This document shows positions 45,436 to 54,500 of a stretch of 64,000 bases of DNA, piece by piece (within the stretch, counting starts at the first letter, position 1; each line of letters opens with the position of its first letter). A model generated the notes under the pieces. It did no database searches, had not been told where the DNA came from, and worked only from the letters and a program-made list of their open reading frames with translations. Source of the DNA: DASUPK01 sp963743575. Lineage in GTDB: Bacteria; Actinomycetota; Thermoleophilia; Solirubrobacterales; 70-9. Made by a program: the position numbers and the translations under genes. The stretch spans positions 11,351 through 75,350 of the forward strand of contig CAVUQC010000006.1 of the NCBI GenBank assembly GCA_963743575.1, given 5' to 3'.

Positions 45436-46499
45436 CCCGGCACCTCGGCGATCGCCGCTACGAGCTCAAGGGTCGCCTCGGCCATGGCGGCATGGCGACG
45501 GTCTACAGCGCCCGCGACACCAAGCTCGACCGCGACGTGGCGATCAAGCTCCTCGCCGACAACTTCTCCGGAGACGACGAGGTGCGTCGCCGCTTCTCAC
45601 GCGAGGCGCGCCTCGCCGCGAAACTCGACCATCCGAACATCGTCCAGGTGTTCGACGTGGGCGAGGACGAGGACCGGCCCTACATCGTCATGGAGCAGGT
45701 CGAGGGCGGCACGCTCGGCGATCGCCTGGACGGCCGCCGACGCTCGATCCCCGGGACCGAGGGGGTACAGCTGCTCTGCCAGCTCTGCGAGGGGCTCGGC
45801 CATGCCCACGCGAAGAAGCTCGTCCACCGCGACATCAAGCCCCAGAACCTGCTGGTCCGTGCTTCCGACGGCTGTCTCAAGATCACCGACTTCGGGATCG
45901 CCAGGGTTGCAGAGGAGACCACGCGCCTGACCCAGGCCGGCAAGGTGATCGGGACCGAGCGCTACATGGCGCCCGAGCAGCTCGCCGACGGCAGGATCAC
46001 TCCGGCCGCGGACGTCTACGCCTGCGGAGTCGTCGCCGACGAGCTGCTGCCTCAGTCGAGGTCGCCCGAGCTCGCGGAGATCGTCGAGCGCTGCATGCGC
46101 GAGGACCCGGCCGACCGTTTCGCGGACGCTCGCTCCCTCGGCGAGGCGCTCGCCACCGTCAACGGGAACGGGGACGCCGGGACAGTCCGCCGGATTCGCT
46201 CGCAGACCCGGCCCACCCGCACACTTCCCCCGACCGGTCCCGCCACCAGCAGCTGGCCCGCTCCCGCCGAGATCGCGCGACGCCATCGTTCCGTCGCGAA
46301 GCGGGTCGCGGCGATGATGGCAGCCCTGGCGATCGTCGCAGCCGGTGTTCTGATCGTGACGAACTCGGGCGATTCGGGATCGCAGGGCACCGACGTGGCG
46401 AAGCAGCGGCCGGCGCGGCCGGCAGCGGTCCCGACCGCGGGCGATCCCGCGCAGCAGGCGCGTGAGCTCGCGGACTTCTTCCGCGCCCAGTCGCGCTGA
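45432..46499 (+). CDS. Ser/Thr protein kinase (PknB-type) with shortened C-lobe
   Basis: A 355-residue eukaryotic-like kinase. Visible: Gly-rich loop GRLGHGGMATVYSARD, catalytic Lys in DRDVAIKLL, HRDIKPQNLLV, DFG in KITDFGIARV, activation segment GTERYMAPEQLADG. After DVYACGVVADELL the usual 35-40 residues (helices F-G region) are missing and the chain resumes at SPELAEIVERCMREDPADRF. One span (AAMMAALAIVAAGVLIV) and a short outside tail follow; no PASTA repeats. It is the last gene of the operon with the coiled-coil, Cys-motif and lipoprotein genes. Confidence 0.9.
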   Translation: MTRHLGDRRYELKGRLGHGGMATVYSARDTKLDRDVAIKLLADNFSGDDEVRRRFSREARLAAKLDHPNIVQVFDVGEDEDRPYIVMEQVEGGTLGDRLDGRRRSIPGTEGVQLLCQLCEGLGHAHAKKLVHRDIKPQNLLVRASDGCLKITDFGIARVAEETTRLTQAGKVIGTERYMAPEQLADGRITPAADVYACGVVADELLPQSRSPELAEIVERCMREDPADRFADARSLGEALATVNGNGDAGTVRRIRSQTRPTRTLPPTGPATSSWPAPAEIARRHRSVAKRVAAMMAALAIVAAGVLIVTNSGDSGSQGTDVAKQRPARPAAVPTAGDPAQQARELADFFRAQSR

Positions 46500-46736
46500 C
46501 TACGGGGTCGTCTTCGGCACGGGGGCCGTCGGCGTGGGCGTCTTCCGCGTTGCCGTCGGCGCCGCGGTCGTGGTGGTGGCGGTTGGAGGAGTCGTCGTGC
46601 TGGCCGCCGTGGTCGGCGGATGAACGGCGGGCTCGGACTTCTCACCGCAGCCGGACACGGCGACGGCGCCCAGCGCCCCCGCCACCAGCACCACCGGCAG
46701 CAGCCGCCGCCTGATCGCCTCGGACTCCATGATCAC
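46500..46736 (-). CDS. Small Thr/Pro-rich lipoprotein
   Basis: A 78-residue exported peptide: signal peptide (RRRLLPVVLVAGALGAVAVS) with lipobox-like AVSG|C, then a Thr/Pro/Ala repeat-like tail (TTAASTTTPPTATTTTAAPT). Such tails are typical of short extended cell-wall spacers and may be glycosylated. The GTG at 46736 is used; an ATG two codons later is an alternative. It abuts the kinase stop on the other strand. Confidence 0.55.
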   Translation of the reverse strand: MIMESEAIRRRLLPVVLVAGALGAVAVSGCGEKSEPAVHPPTTAASTTTPPTATTTTAAPTATRKTPTPTAPVPKTTP

Positions 46737-46763
46737 CGCGGGGACGGTAACGAAGCCCGCTGA

Positions 46764-47126
46764 TCAGCGGAACTCGACCTCGGCGAGTGGGCTCCGCGCC
46801 ACCCACTCCTCGAGATCGCCCGATCCGCGGCCCAGGTCGTCCAGGATCCCGGCGATCACCTCGCGGCGCTCCGCCTCCTCGGTGATCGGACGGGCGACGG
46901 CCGGCAGGTCGGCCTGTGCGCTGCCCTTCAGGTGGAAGACGAACTCGGGATCGGCGAGCAGGTTCGCGTACCAGTCGCGGGTCCCGGGCGATCCGCTCAG
47001 AAACGTCCTGCCGTCGTAGCGATAGCGCCAGATCTCGATCCGACGCGGCTCGCCGCTAGTGCGACCCGTTGTGGTGATGTCGACCGTGCGGTCGTTCTCG
47101 AGCGCCCGCCGGACCGCCTCGTCCAA
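46764..47126 (-). CDS. F420-type nitroreductase-family (DUF385) protein
   Basis: A 120-residue split beta-barrel protein resembling the DUF385/DDN deazaflavin-dependent family: TVDITTTGRTSGEPRRIEIW with the TTTGRxSGxPR signature, then GTRDWYANLLADPEFVFHLK. Members use F420H2 to reduce quinones or nitro compounds. It is shorter than Ddn. TTG start at 47126 follows directly on the stop of the MFS gene (TAG|TTG), the best sign of an operon; a later GTG is possible. Confidence 0.75.
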   Translation of the reverse strand: MDEAVRRALENDRTVDITTTGRTSGEPRRIEIWRYRYDGRTFLSGSPGTRDWYANLLADPEFVFHLKGSAQADLPAVARPITEEAERREVIAGILDDLGRGSGDLEEWVARSPLAEVEFR

Positions 47127-48647
47127 CTAGGCGGCCTCGGAGTAGGCAGCCTCGTCTGGCTGCTTCAGCTCGCCCGGCTCCTCGTCGCCGGCGAAGTGCT
47201 CGGCCGCCCTGGACTCTGGCTCGATCACGGTCGCGGCGACCGCGATGGCGGCCACGACCAGCCCGGCGGCGACCCAGAACGCGAGGTGGAAGCCGCTGGT
47301 CAGCGCCGAAGCCGTGGAGTGGCCCGCGGCCTCGAGGTCGTTCGAACGTGACGTCGAGAGGGTCGCGAGCACGGCGAGCCCGATCGCCCCCCCGACCTGG
47401 GCGGAGGTGTTGACCAGGCCGGAGGCGAGCCCCGCGTCGCTGCGGGTCGCTCCCGACATCGCGATTGTCATCAGCGCCGGGAAGCAGATGCCGATGCCAG
47501 TGCCGAGCAGGACCAGGACAGGGAAGACACTGACCCAGTAGTTGGCGTCGACCGGTGCTCGAGTGAAGTAGGCCAAGCCGAGCGCGACCAGGGTGAGGCC
47601 CGGGAAGAGGAGCGTTCGGGCGCCGAAGCGCATGATCAGCGGCTCCGAGTAGCGGCCCGTCAGCGTGCCCATGATGATCGTCACCGGCAGGAAGGCCAGG
47701 CCGATCTGAAGGGCGTCATAGCCCAGGACCTGCTGCAGGTAGAGCGAGCCCATGAAGAACATCCCGAACATCCCGGCCACCGTCAGCACCTGGACGAGGT
47801 TCGCCCCGCTGACGTTGCGCGAGCGGAAGATGCGCAGCGGGATCAGCGGCGTGGTGGCCGTCGCCTCCCGCGCGATGAACAGGGCGAGCAGCACAAGCGA
47901 GCCGGCGCCCAGCAGCAGCGTCTCGGAAGCGCCCCAACCCTTCTCGGCAGCCGGCGTGACGATCGTGTAGACGCCGAGCATCAGCGAGGTGGTGATCAGA
48001 AAGGCGCCCACCAGGTCCGCGCCCTTGCTGAAGCCGAGGCCCTCGTCGTCCTCGAGCAGGCGCCTCGCCGCGATGGCCGTGACCAGGCCGATCGGCGCGT
48101 TGACGAAGAAGATCCAGTGCCAGCTGATGATCTGGGTGATGAGGCCACCGAGCAGGAGACCGACCGCGCCGCCGGCGGAGGCGACGAAGGCGTAGACGCC
48201 GACGGCCTTCGCCTGCTCCCCCTGCTCCGGGAACATCGTCACGATCATCCCGAGGATCACGGCTGAGGTCATCGCTCCCCCGACGCCCTGGAGCAGGCGG
48301 GCGCCGATCAGCATCCCCTCGCTCTGGGAGGCGCCGCAGAGGATGGAGGCCGCGACGAACAGCGCGAGACCGATCAGGAAGATTCTGCGCCGCCCGAGCA
48401 GGTCGCCGAGGCGCCCCGCCAGCAGCAGCAGGCCACCGAACGTGATCAGGTAGCCGTTCACGACCCACGCCAGGCTGGACTGCGAGAACCCGAGGTCGTC
48501 CTTGATGGAGGGCAGTGCGACGTTCACGACCGTGACGTCGAGGACGATCATCAGCATGCCCGCGCAGAGCACGTAGAGCGCGATCCACCGGGAGCGGTCG
48601 CTCATCGGTTCGGTTGTCGTGCCTGTTCCACCGTGTGCCTGCGTCAT
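47127..48647 (-). CDS. MFS drug-efflux transporter (DHA2, 14-TM)
   Basis: A 506-residue DHA2 pump. Motifs: LMIVLDVTVVNVALPSIKDD (TM1), GRLGDLLGRRRIFLIGLALF (motif A), and TM5-like GLLLGGLITQIISWHWIFFV (motif C). AGGAGG upstream of the ATG supports the start. An ECF sigma factor gene lies upstream on the same strand (gap 167 bases) and an F420-type reductase directly downstream; this may be a detoxification operon. Confidence 0.9.
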   Translation of the reverse strand: MTQAHGGTGTTTEPMSDRSRWIALYVLCAGMLMIVLDVTVVNVALPSIKDDLGFSQSSLAWVVNGYLITFGGLLLLAGRLGDLLGRRRIFLIGLALFVAASILCGASQSEGMLIGARLLQGVGGAMTSAVILGMIVTMFPEQGEQAKAVGVYAFVASAGGAVGLLLGGLITQIISWHWIFFVNAPIGLVTAIAARRLLEDDEGLGFSKGADLVGAFLITTSLMLGVYTIVTPAAEKGWGASETLLLGAGSLVLLALFIAREATATTPLIPLRIFRSRNVSGANLVQVLTVAGMFGMFFMGSLYLQQVLGYDALQIGLAFLPVTIIMGTLTGRYSEPLIMRFGARTLLFPGLTLVALGLAYFTRAPVDANYWVSVFPVLVLLGTGIGICFPALMTIAMSGATRSDAGLASGLVNTSAQVGGAIGLAVLATLSTSRSNDLEAAGHSTASALTSGFHLAFWVAAGLVVAAIAVAATVIEPESRAAEHFAGDEEPGELKQPDEAAYSEAA

Positions 48648-48814
48648 CGCGTCGGCCTCCTAGCCATCTATGGGGTCTTTCCCGATACGACTGGGGACCC
48701 GCCCGAAACTCATCGCTTCTATGTACACGTTCGACCGCGCTCGAAGTCAAGGATGCAGCCGAACAACGGTCCTCGCTTTGAAGACGAGGTCGCGACCCGA
48801 GCAGTGACAGCCCG

Positions 48815-49930
48815 CTATTCCAAAGTAGCAGGGAGGCCGAAGCGGGTGTAGGCCTTCGCCAGCTTCTCGTAGTCGGCCGGCTGCTCTGGCGTTCGGGCCT
48901 GTATCTCCGGGTCCGGATCCTGCGAGCCGCGCAGGATGAAGGCGTCGACCTCCTTGATCTTCTCGCCCTCGAAGGTCAGGACGTTGACGGCGAACGGAAC
49001 CCTTGTCTGCTTCTCCTGGTCCCAGCTGTAGAAGGCGATCGCAGGCTGCCCATTGGCCGTCGTCGGGATCCCGCGCCAGCCCCATTCCGGGAGCATCGAC
49101 CACATCTCGAGGAACCCCCGGATTCCCTCGTGGCCGTGGAACCAGCGGGCCATCGGCGGCATCGTGAAGGCGGCATCCTCGGCGAGCAGCGAGACCACGG
49201 TGTCGACGTCGTTGCGCTCCCATGCGTCCGCGTATTGCTCCACGATCTCGCGCAGCTTGGCGTCGCCGAGTGTCTTCAGGGTCTCCTGCTGACTCTGCTC
49301 GGGCAGCCTCTTCTCGATCGTCGCCCGGGCGCGCTGGAGCGCGCTGTTCACCGATGCCACGCTGGTGTCGAGGGTCTCGGCGGTCTCCTGTGCGGAGAAC
49401 CCGAGCACCTCGCGGAGGATGAGAACCGCGCGCTGGTTGGCCGGGAGCAGCTGCAGGGCCGCGACGAAGGCGAGCTCGACGGACTCGCGCTGTTCGTAGC
49501 GTGCGTCAGGTGAGGCGTAGCCGTCCTCGATCCCCAGTGTCTCGTCCGGGAAGGGCTCGATCCAGACGGACTCGACGAGGGGTTCGCCGACCCCGCCATG
49601 CGGATCGGCGGGCGGGCCGTAGTCGACCGGGAGGATCCGCTTGGGCCGTCGCCCGATTGCGTCGAGCGAAGTGTTGGTGGCGATGCGGTAGAGCCAAGAC
49701 CGCAGTGAGCTGCGGCCCTCGAACTTCTCGAGGTTCTTCCAGGCGCGGACCAGCGCCTCCTGCAGCGCATCCTCGGCGTCCTGGACCGAGCCCAGCATGC
49801 GGTAACAGTGCGCCTGCAGCTCGGAGCGGTGAGGCTCGACCAGGCGCGCGTAGGCGTCTTCGCCTCCCTTGCGGGCGGTCTCGAGCAGCTCTCTCTGCTC
49901 CACATTCGACTGTGTCGGCGTCGTGCTCAT
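48815..49930 (-). CDS. ECF sigma factor (SigG/TIGR02960-type) with SnoaL-like C-terminus
   Basis: A 371-residue sigma factor. Region 2: AYARLVEPHRSELQAHCYRM, then SVQDAEDALQEALVRAWKNL and RSSLRSWLYRIATNTSLDAI. Region 4: LQLLPANQRAVLILREVLGF and SAQETAETLDTSVASVNSAL. After it comes an NTF2/SnoaL-like domain (WERNDVDTVVSLLAEDAAF, then GHEGIRGFLEMWSML). The arrangement fits the SigG/TIGR02960 group. No anti-sigma factor gene is adjacent, so the C-terminal domain may regulate activity. The ATG at 49930 follows TACTCT with an 11-base gap. Confidence 0.92.
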   Translation of the reverse strand: MSTTPTQSNVEQRELLETARKGGEDAYARLVEPHRSELQAHCYRMLGSVQDAEDALQEALVRAWKNLEKFEGRSSLRSWLYRIATNTSLDAIGRRPKRILPVDYGPPADPHGGVGEPLVESVWIEPFPDETLGIEDGYASPDARYEQRESVELAFVAALQLLPANQRAVLILREVLGFSAQETAETLDTSVASVNSALQRARATIEKRLPEQSQQETLKTLGDAKLREIVEQYADAWERNDVDTVVSLLAEDAAFTMPPMARWFHGHEGIRGFLEMWSMLPEWGWRGIPTTANGQPAIAFYSWDQEKQTRVPFAVNVLTFEGEKIKEVDAFILRGSQDPDPEIQARTPEQPADYEKLAKAYTRFGLPATLE

Positions 49931-50020
49931 CCCGTTGATGCAGAGTAGACCGGCGGGCTTGCCGAAACTAATCGCCGAGCCGATGAATTTCCGGGCGTCC
50001 GCCGGTCTAAGTGGCAGGCG

Positions 50021-50395
50021 ATGAATAAGCATGCCTCCAACTCGGTCGTCCATCTGGAGCTGCATACCGGCGATCTCGAGGATGCGCTCGCCTTCTACTC
50101 GGGCGTGCTCGGCTGGCGACCGGAGCGGGTTCGCGCCGGCGACGGCTCCTATCTCTCGCTCGGCATGGGGGACCGGCTCGGCGGCGGGCTGGTCGAGTGC
50201 GCCGAGGCGGCGGAGCATCCGCTCTGGCTTCCCTACGTGGAGGTTCCGGACATCAAGGTCACGACCGATCGCGCGCACGCCCTGGGCGGCGAGGTCCTGC
50301 TGACCCCGCGTGAGGGCCCCGAGGGCTGGCGCAGCGTGGTTTCCACGCCGGGCGCCGGCGAGGTGGCCTTCTGGCAGTCGAAGACCGAGCGCTGA
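50021..50395 (+). CDS. VOC-family protein
   Basis: A 124-residue VOC-fold protein: SVVHLELHTGDLEDALAFYS (first beta-alpha unit with candidate ligand His), then LPYVEVPDIKVTTDRAHAL and GWRSVVSTPGAGEVAFWQ. Members of this subtype (PhnB-like/Glo-like) are often linked to a neighbouring sigma factor of the ECF/SigG type, and here it is divergent from that gene. Function unknown. Confidence 0.82.
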   Translation: MNKHASNSVVHLELHTGDLEDALAFYSGVLGWRPERVRAGDGSYLSLGMGDRLGGGLVECAEAAEHPLWLPYVEVPDIKVTTDRAHALGGEVLLTPREGPEGWRSVVSTPGAGEVAFWQSKTER

Positions 50396-50401
50396 GATAC
50401 C

Positions 50402-51133
50402 GTGCGGGGCGTGGAAGTCGCGCCCGTCCGTGGGGAGCTCCGGTACTGGCTTGAGTTGGCGCGTCTGCTCGTGGATCGACGGTTCCTCTCTGTGGAGCGG
50501 GCGGTGGACCCATCTCCCGTCCTCGTCATTCCGGGCTTCATGGCCGGTGACGCGTCGCTGACCGCACTCACCGCCTGGCTGCGCCGCCGCGGCCACGAGG
50601 TGCGCGGCAGCGGCATGTTCGTCAACATCGGCTGCGCCGGCCGCGAGCTCTCCAGGCTCGAGGCGAAGCTCGCGGAATTCGACCGTCCGGCGGTCCTCAT
50701 CGGGCAGAGCCGCGGCGGGACCATGGCGCGCGCCCTTGCCGCGGGCCATCCGGATTCCGTCGCTGGCCTCGTCACCCTCGGCTCGCCGGTCCTGGACCCA
50801 CTGGCCGTCTCGTCCTCCGTTCTGCGCACCGTGCGGTCGCTCGCCTGGATCGGCGACCGAGGGATGCCGGGGATGTTCTCGACCGAGTGCCGGGACGGCG
50901 AGTGCTGTGCCGACTTTCATACTTTGCTCGAGGCGCCCCTGGGCCCGGACAGCCCGGCGCTCGCGGTGTATTCGAGGAGCGACGGAATCGTTGACTGGCG
51001 CGCCTGCCTCGACCCGTACGCAAGATGTGTCGAGGTGGACGGAAGCCATTGCGGGATGGCCGTGAACCCGGAGGTCTACCGGGAGCTGGAGCTCGTCCTG
51101 CAGCGAGCCGAGGAGGCCGTATGCAGGCAATGA
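50402..51133 (+). CDS. Alpha/beta-hydrolase (esterase/lipase-like)
   Basis: A 243-residue alpha/beta-hydrolase fold. VLVIPGFMAGDASLTAL is the oxyanion region; nucleophile elbow VLIGQSRGGTMARALA (Ser in GxSxG); acid YSRSDGIVDWRA near residue 195; and catalytic His in DGSHCGMAVNPEVY. About 30 N-terminal residues precede the domain. It overlaps the WS/DGAT gene by 13 bases. Lipid or ester turnover in the wax/TAG context is a reasonable guess. Confidence 0.82.
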   Translation: MRGVEVAPVRGELRYWLELARLLVDRRFLSVERAVDPSPVLVIPGFMAGDASLTALTAWLRRRGHEVRGSGMFVNIGCAGRELSRLEAKLAEFDRPAVLIGQSRGGTMARALAAGHPDSVAGLVTLGSPVLDPLAVSSSVLRTVRSLAWIGDRGMPGMFSTECRDGECCADFHTLLEAPLGPDSPALAVYSRSDGIVDWRACLDPYARCVEVDGSHCGMAVNPEVYRELELVLQRAEEAVCRQ

Positions 51134-52497
51134 GCGTGCAGGATGCGATGTTCCTGCACGTCGAGAACGACGTCACTCCCATGCACATCGGCGGGGTCAG
51201 CATCTTCGAGGGACCTCCGCCGCCGTTCGAAGAGCTGCGCTCGATGGTGGCCGGGAAGCTGAGCCTGACCCCCCGTTACCGCCAGAAGGTTCGCTTCGTC
51301 CCCCTGGGGATGGGCGAGCCGGTCTGGGTGGACGATCCCCACTTCAACATCGGCTACCACCTTCGCCACAGCGCGGTGCCGGCGCCCGGCACGGAGGAAC
51401 AGCTCCGCGCCACCGCGGCGCGGGTCTTCTCGCAGCACCTCGACCGCTCCAAGCCACTCTGGGAGATCTGGATGGTCGAGGGCCTCGAGGGCGACCGCTG
51501 GGCGCTCCTCTCGAAGGTCCACCACTGCATGGTCGACGGCGTCGCCGCCACGGACATGATGTCCCTGATGTTCGGCGAGACCACTGAGCAGACCACCAAC
51601 GGCGAGGTCTGGCATGCGGATCCCGAGCCCTCCGGCGTCGAGCTGATCGCCTACAGCGCCCGGCACCGCGTCCGCGATCCGGCGGCACAGGTCCGCTTCG
51701 CCCTCCGCGCCCCGACCGAGGTGCTGCGCGCGGCCGCCGGCGGGGCCAAGGCCATGCTGTCCGCGGCCCCGACCCTGCGACCCTCGACCTCGTCCCTGAC
51801 TGGCCCCATCGGACCTCACCGCGTCTGGAGCTGGGCGAAGGTCTCGCTCGGCGACGTCAAGGAAGCGCGGTCGGCGCTGGGCGGCACCGTCAACGACGTG
51901 GTGCTGACGCTGATCACGAACGGCTACCGCGAGCTGCTCGAGCATCGGGGCGAGCAGGTGACCACCGACAGGGTGGTGCGCACGATGGTCCCCGTCTCGG
52001 TTCGCGCGCCGGGCGAGAGGGGCGAGTACAACAATCGCGTCTCGGCGGTGTTCGCTCGCCTTCCGGTCGGCCTCGACGATCCGGTCGAGCGCCTCGGCGT
52101 CATCCGCGAGCAGATGGACGACATCAAGTCATCGGGGCAGGCGGTCGCGGGCGATGCCCTCGCGCAGCTCTCCGGATTCGCGCCTCCGATGTTGCTCGCG
52201 CTGGGGAGCCGGGTGGCCACCCGCTCCGCCCGCCTCAACATGGATACCGCCACCACCAACGTCCCCGGCCCGCAGGTCGCACTGCACACGCTGGGCCGGA
52301 AGCTGGTCGCCTCGTATCCCTTCGTCCCGATCGTGGGCACGATCCGGATCGTCGTCGCGATCTTCTCCTACGACGGTGAGCTTTACTTCGGCGTGACCGG
52401 AGACCGGGACCACGCCTCCGACGTCGACGTCCTGACGGCCGGGATCGAGAGCGACATCGTTCGCCTCCTCGACCGCGCCAAGCTGGCGTCGGCCTAG
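51121..52497 (+). CDS. Wax ester synthase / diacylglycerol acyltransferase
   Basis: A 458-residue WS/DGAT that makes triacylglycerol or wax esters from acyl-CoA. Catalytic HHxxxDG is VHHCMVDGVAATDMMSL near residue 138; the family motif PLW is in RSKPLWEIWMVEG and the C-terminal conserved segment is NMDTATTNVPGPQVALHTLG, with TVNDVVLTLITNGYRE (ND) near residue 260. GAGGAGG lies before the ATG at 51121 inside the esterase end. This predicts storage-lipid formation. Confidence 0.95.
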   Translation: MQAMSVQDAMFLHVENDVTPMHIGGVSIFEGPPPPFEELRSMVAGKLSLTPRYRQKVRFVPLGMGEPVWVDDPHFNIGYHLRHSAVPAPGTEEQLRATAARVFSQHLDRSKPLWEIWMVEGLEGDRWALLSKVHHCMVDGVAATDMMSLMFGETTEQTTNGEVWHADPEPSGVELIAYSARHRVRDPAAQVRFALRAPTEVLRAAAGGAKAMLSAAPTLRPSTSSLTGPIGPHRVWSWAKVSLGDVKEARSALGGTVNDVVLTLITNGYRELLEHRGEQVTTDRVVRTMVPVSVRAPGERGEYNNRVSAVFARLPVGLDDPVERLGVIREQMDDIKSSGQAVAGDALAQLSGFAPPMLLALGSRVATRSARLNMDTATTNVPGPQVALHTLGRKLVASYPFVPIVGTIRIVVAIFSYDGELYFGVTGDRDHASDVDVLTAGIESDIVRLLDRAKLASA

Positions 52498-52526
52498 CCG
52501 CCGGAGCCCGCGCGTAGGCTGAGGAA

Positions 52527-54452
52527 ATGAGCGCGCAGCCGGCGACTGCGGCGTACACGGGCAAGACGGCCTGGGCTCGGAACCTGGCGTCACCCGTCAG
52601 GGACTTCCTGAGCGCCGAGTCGGGCGGCGCCGTTGTCCTGATCGCGGCCGTGGCGGCGGCGCTGGTCTGGGCGAACTCGCCGTGGTCGGATTCCTACGAG
52701 TCGTTCTGGACCACGAAGCTCGCAATCACCATTGGGAGTGGGGGAATCTCGATGGACCTCCGGGAGTGGGTCAACAGCGGCCTGATGACCTTCTTTTTCC
52801 TGGTCGTCGGGCTGGAGGCCAAGCGCGAGCTCGACACCGGGGAGCTCCGCGAGCGCGAGCGCCTGGCGATCCCGGTCTTCGCCTCCCTGGGCGGGATGGC
52901 GGTGCCGATCCTGATCTTCACCGCCTTCAACGCCGGGGGCTCGGGCGCGCACGCCTGGGGCGCCGCGATGTCCACCGACACGGCACTCGTGCTCGGCGCC
53001 CTCGGGCTCCTGGCGCCGCAGGGAACCCGCCTTCGGCTTCGGCTCCTCACGATCGCGGTGGTCGACGACCTGGTGGCGCTGGTCATCATCGCGACCGTCT
53101 ACACGGATCACGTGGACCTCCTGCCTCTGGCGCTGGCGGTGGTCTTCTTCTGCATCCTCCTGAGCCTTCGGTACGTGCGCGGCATCTGGCGGAACGAGGC
53201 GGCCATCTTCGCCGGAGTCGCGCTCTGGGTGGCGCTCTTCGAGGCGGGGATCGATCCGGTCGTCGCGGGCCTCGCGGTGGGCCTCGTGACCAGCGCCTAT
53301 CCGCCGGAGCGCGGCGACCTCGAGCGGGTGACCGAGCAGGCCCGCTCCTTCCGTGAGCAGCCGACCCCGGAGCTCGCCCGATCCGCGCAGCGCAGCGTGG
53401 CCTCGGCGATCTCGGCCAACGAGCGGCTCCAGTACATGCTGCACCCGTGGACCAGCTACGTGATCGTGCCGATGTTCGCGCTGGCCAACGCCGGGGTGCA
53501 CTTCGACAGCCGGCTGCTCGGTGACGCCGTCAGCTCTCCGATCACCCTGGGGATCTTCTTCGGCTACGTCGTCGGGAAGCCGGTCGGGATCGCCGGCACT
53601 GCTTGGCTGGTGTCGAGGTCGTGGTTCCTCGGTCTGCGGCGGGGTCTGAGCTGGCCGGTGACCCTGGGTGGCGCGACCGTCGGAGGAATGGGATTCACGG
53701 TCTCCGTTCTGATCGCGAGCATCGCGCTCGGGGGCCAGCAGCTCGAGGAGGCGAAGATCGGCGTCCTCGCGGCGGCCCTGGTGGCTCCGCTGCTGGCCTG
53801 GATCGTCTTCCAGGCGACCCGCCGGCTGCCCGCCGAGGTGAGGGCACGCCAGATCGCCGGCACTTACGACGACCTGCTCGATCTCTCCGAGGACGTGGAC
53901 CCCGAGCGCGACCACATCCGCGGCTCCGACGACGCGCCCGTGACGCTCGTCGAGTACGGCGACTACGAGTGCCCCTACTGCGGGCGAGCCGAGCCCGTGA
54001 TTCGCAAGCTGCTCGACGAATTCGGCGACGACCTTCGCTATGTCTGGCGCCACCTGCCCCTCAACGATGTCCATCCAAACGCGCAGAACGCAGCCGAGGC
54101 GTCGGAGGCGGCCGCGGCCCAGGGAGCCTTCTGGGAGATGCACGACAAGCTGATCCACAACCAGGACCAGCTCGGAGCGCCCGATCCCGAGCGGCACGCC
54201 GAGGAGCTGGGCCTGGACGTCGAGCGGTTCCGAGACGAGATGCGCCGGCGCGTGTACGCGCCACGCGTCGCGGAGGACGTGTCGAGTGCCGATGCGAGCG
54301 ACGTCGCCGGCACCCCGGGGTTCTTCATCAACGGCCGGCGCCATCGAGGCGCCTATGACGTGGAGACACTGGGCCGCCTGGTCAGGGATGCCCGGAGCCG
54401 CGCCCGGGCGCAACTGGCAGTGAGCGCCTCCGCGCCCGAGACGGTCGGGTAG
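52527..54452 (+). CDS. nhaA: NhaA Na+/H+ antiporter fused to a DsbA-like thioredoxin domain
   Basis: A 641-residue fusion. Residues 1-440 are NhaA: ESGGAVVLIAAVAAALVWAN at TM1, GAAMSTDTALVLGALGLLAP (Asp133 region), LTIAVVDDLVALVIIATVY (paired Asp163/164 equivalents) and GGMGFTVSVLIASIALGG. Residues 460-640 are a DsbA/thioredoxin_4 fold: TLVEYGDYECPYCGRAEPVI with CPYC active site, DVAGTPGFFINGRRHRGAYD (cis-Pro). TAGGCT ends six bases before the ATG. If the topology follows E. coli NhaA, the thioredoxin domain is cytoplasmic. Confidence 0.93.
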   Translation: MSAQPATAAYTGKTAWARNLASPVRDFLSAESGGAVVLIAAVAAALVWANSPWSDSYESFWTTKLAITIGSGGISMDLREWVNSGLMTFFFLVVGLEAKRELDTGELRERERLAIPVFASLGGMAVPILIFTAFNAGGSGAHAWGAAMSTDTALVLGALGLLAPQGTRLRLRLLTIAVVDDLVALVIIATVYTDHVDLLPLALAVVFFCILLSLRYVRGIWRNEAAIFAGVALWVALFEAGIDPVVAGLAVGLVTSAYPPERGDLERVTEQARSFREQPTPELARSAQRSVASAISANERLQYMLHPWTSYVIVPMFALANAGVHFDSRLLGDAVSSPITLGIFFGYVVGKPVGIAGTAWLVSRSWFLGLRRGLSWPVTLGGATVGGMGFTVSVLIASIALGGQQLEEAKIGVLAAALVAPLLAWIVFQATRRLPAEVRARQIAGTYDDLLDLSEDVDPERDHIRGSDDAPVTLVEYGDYECPYCGRAEPVIRKLLDEFGDDLRYVWRHLPLNDVHPNAQNAAEASEAAAAQGAFWEMHDKLIHNQDQLGAPDPERHAEELGLDVERFRDEMRRRVYAPRVAEDVSSADASDVAGTPGFFINGRRHRGAYDVETLGRLVRDARSRARAQLAVSASAPETVG

Positions 54453-54500
54453 AGGTCACCGACGCGCTATCCTCTCTGGACTAACTACAGAAACTGGATC

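Noticed and set aside
48815..51130. A 771-codon minus-strand open frame with the sigma factor at its end
   Set aside because: The part beyond 49930 is antisense to the VOC and esterase genes; sigma-factor homology starts at the ATG at 49930.
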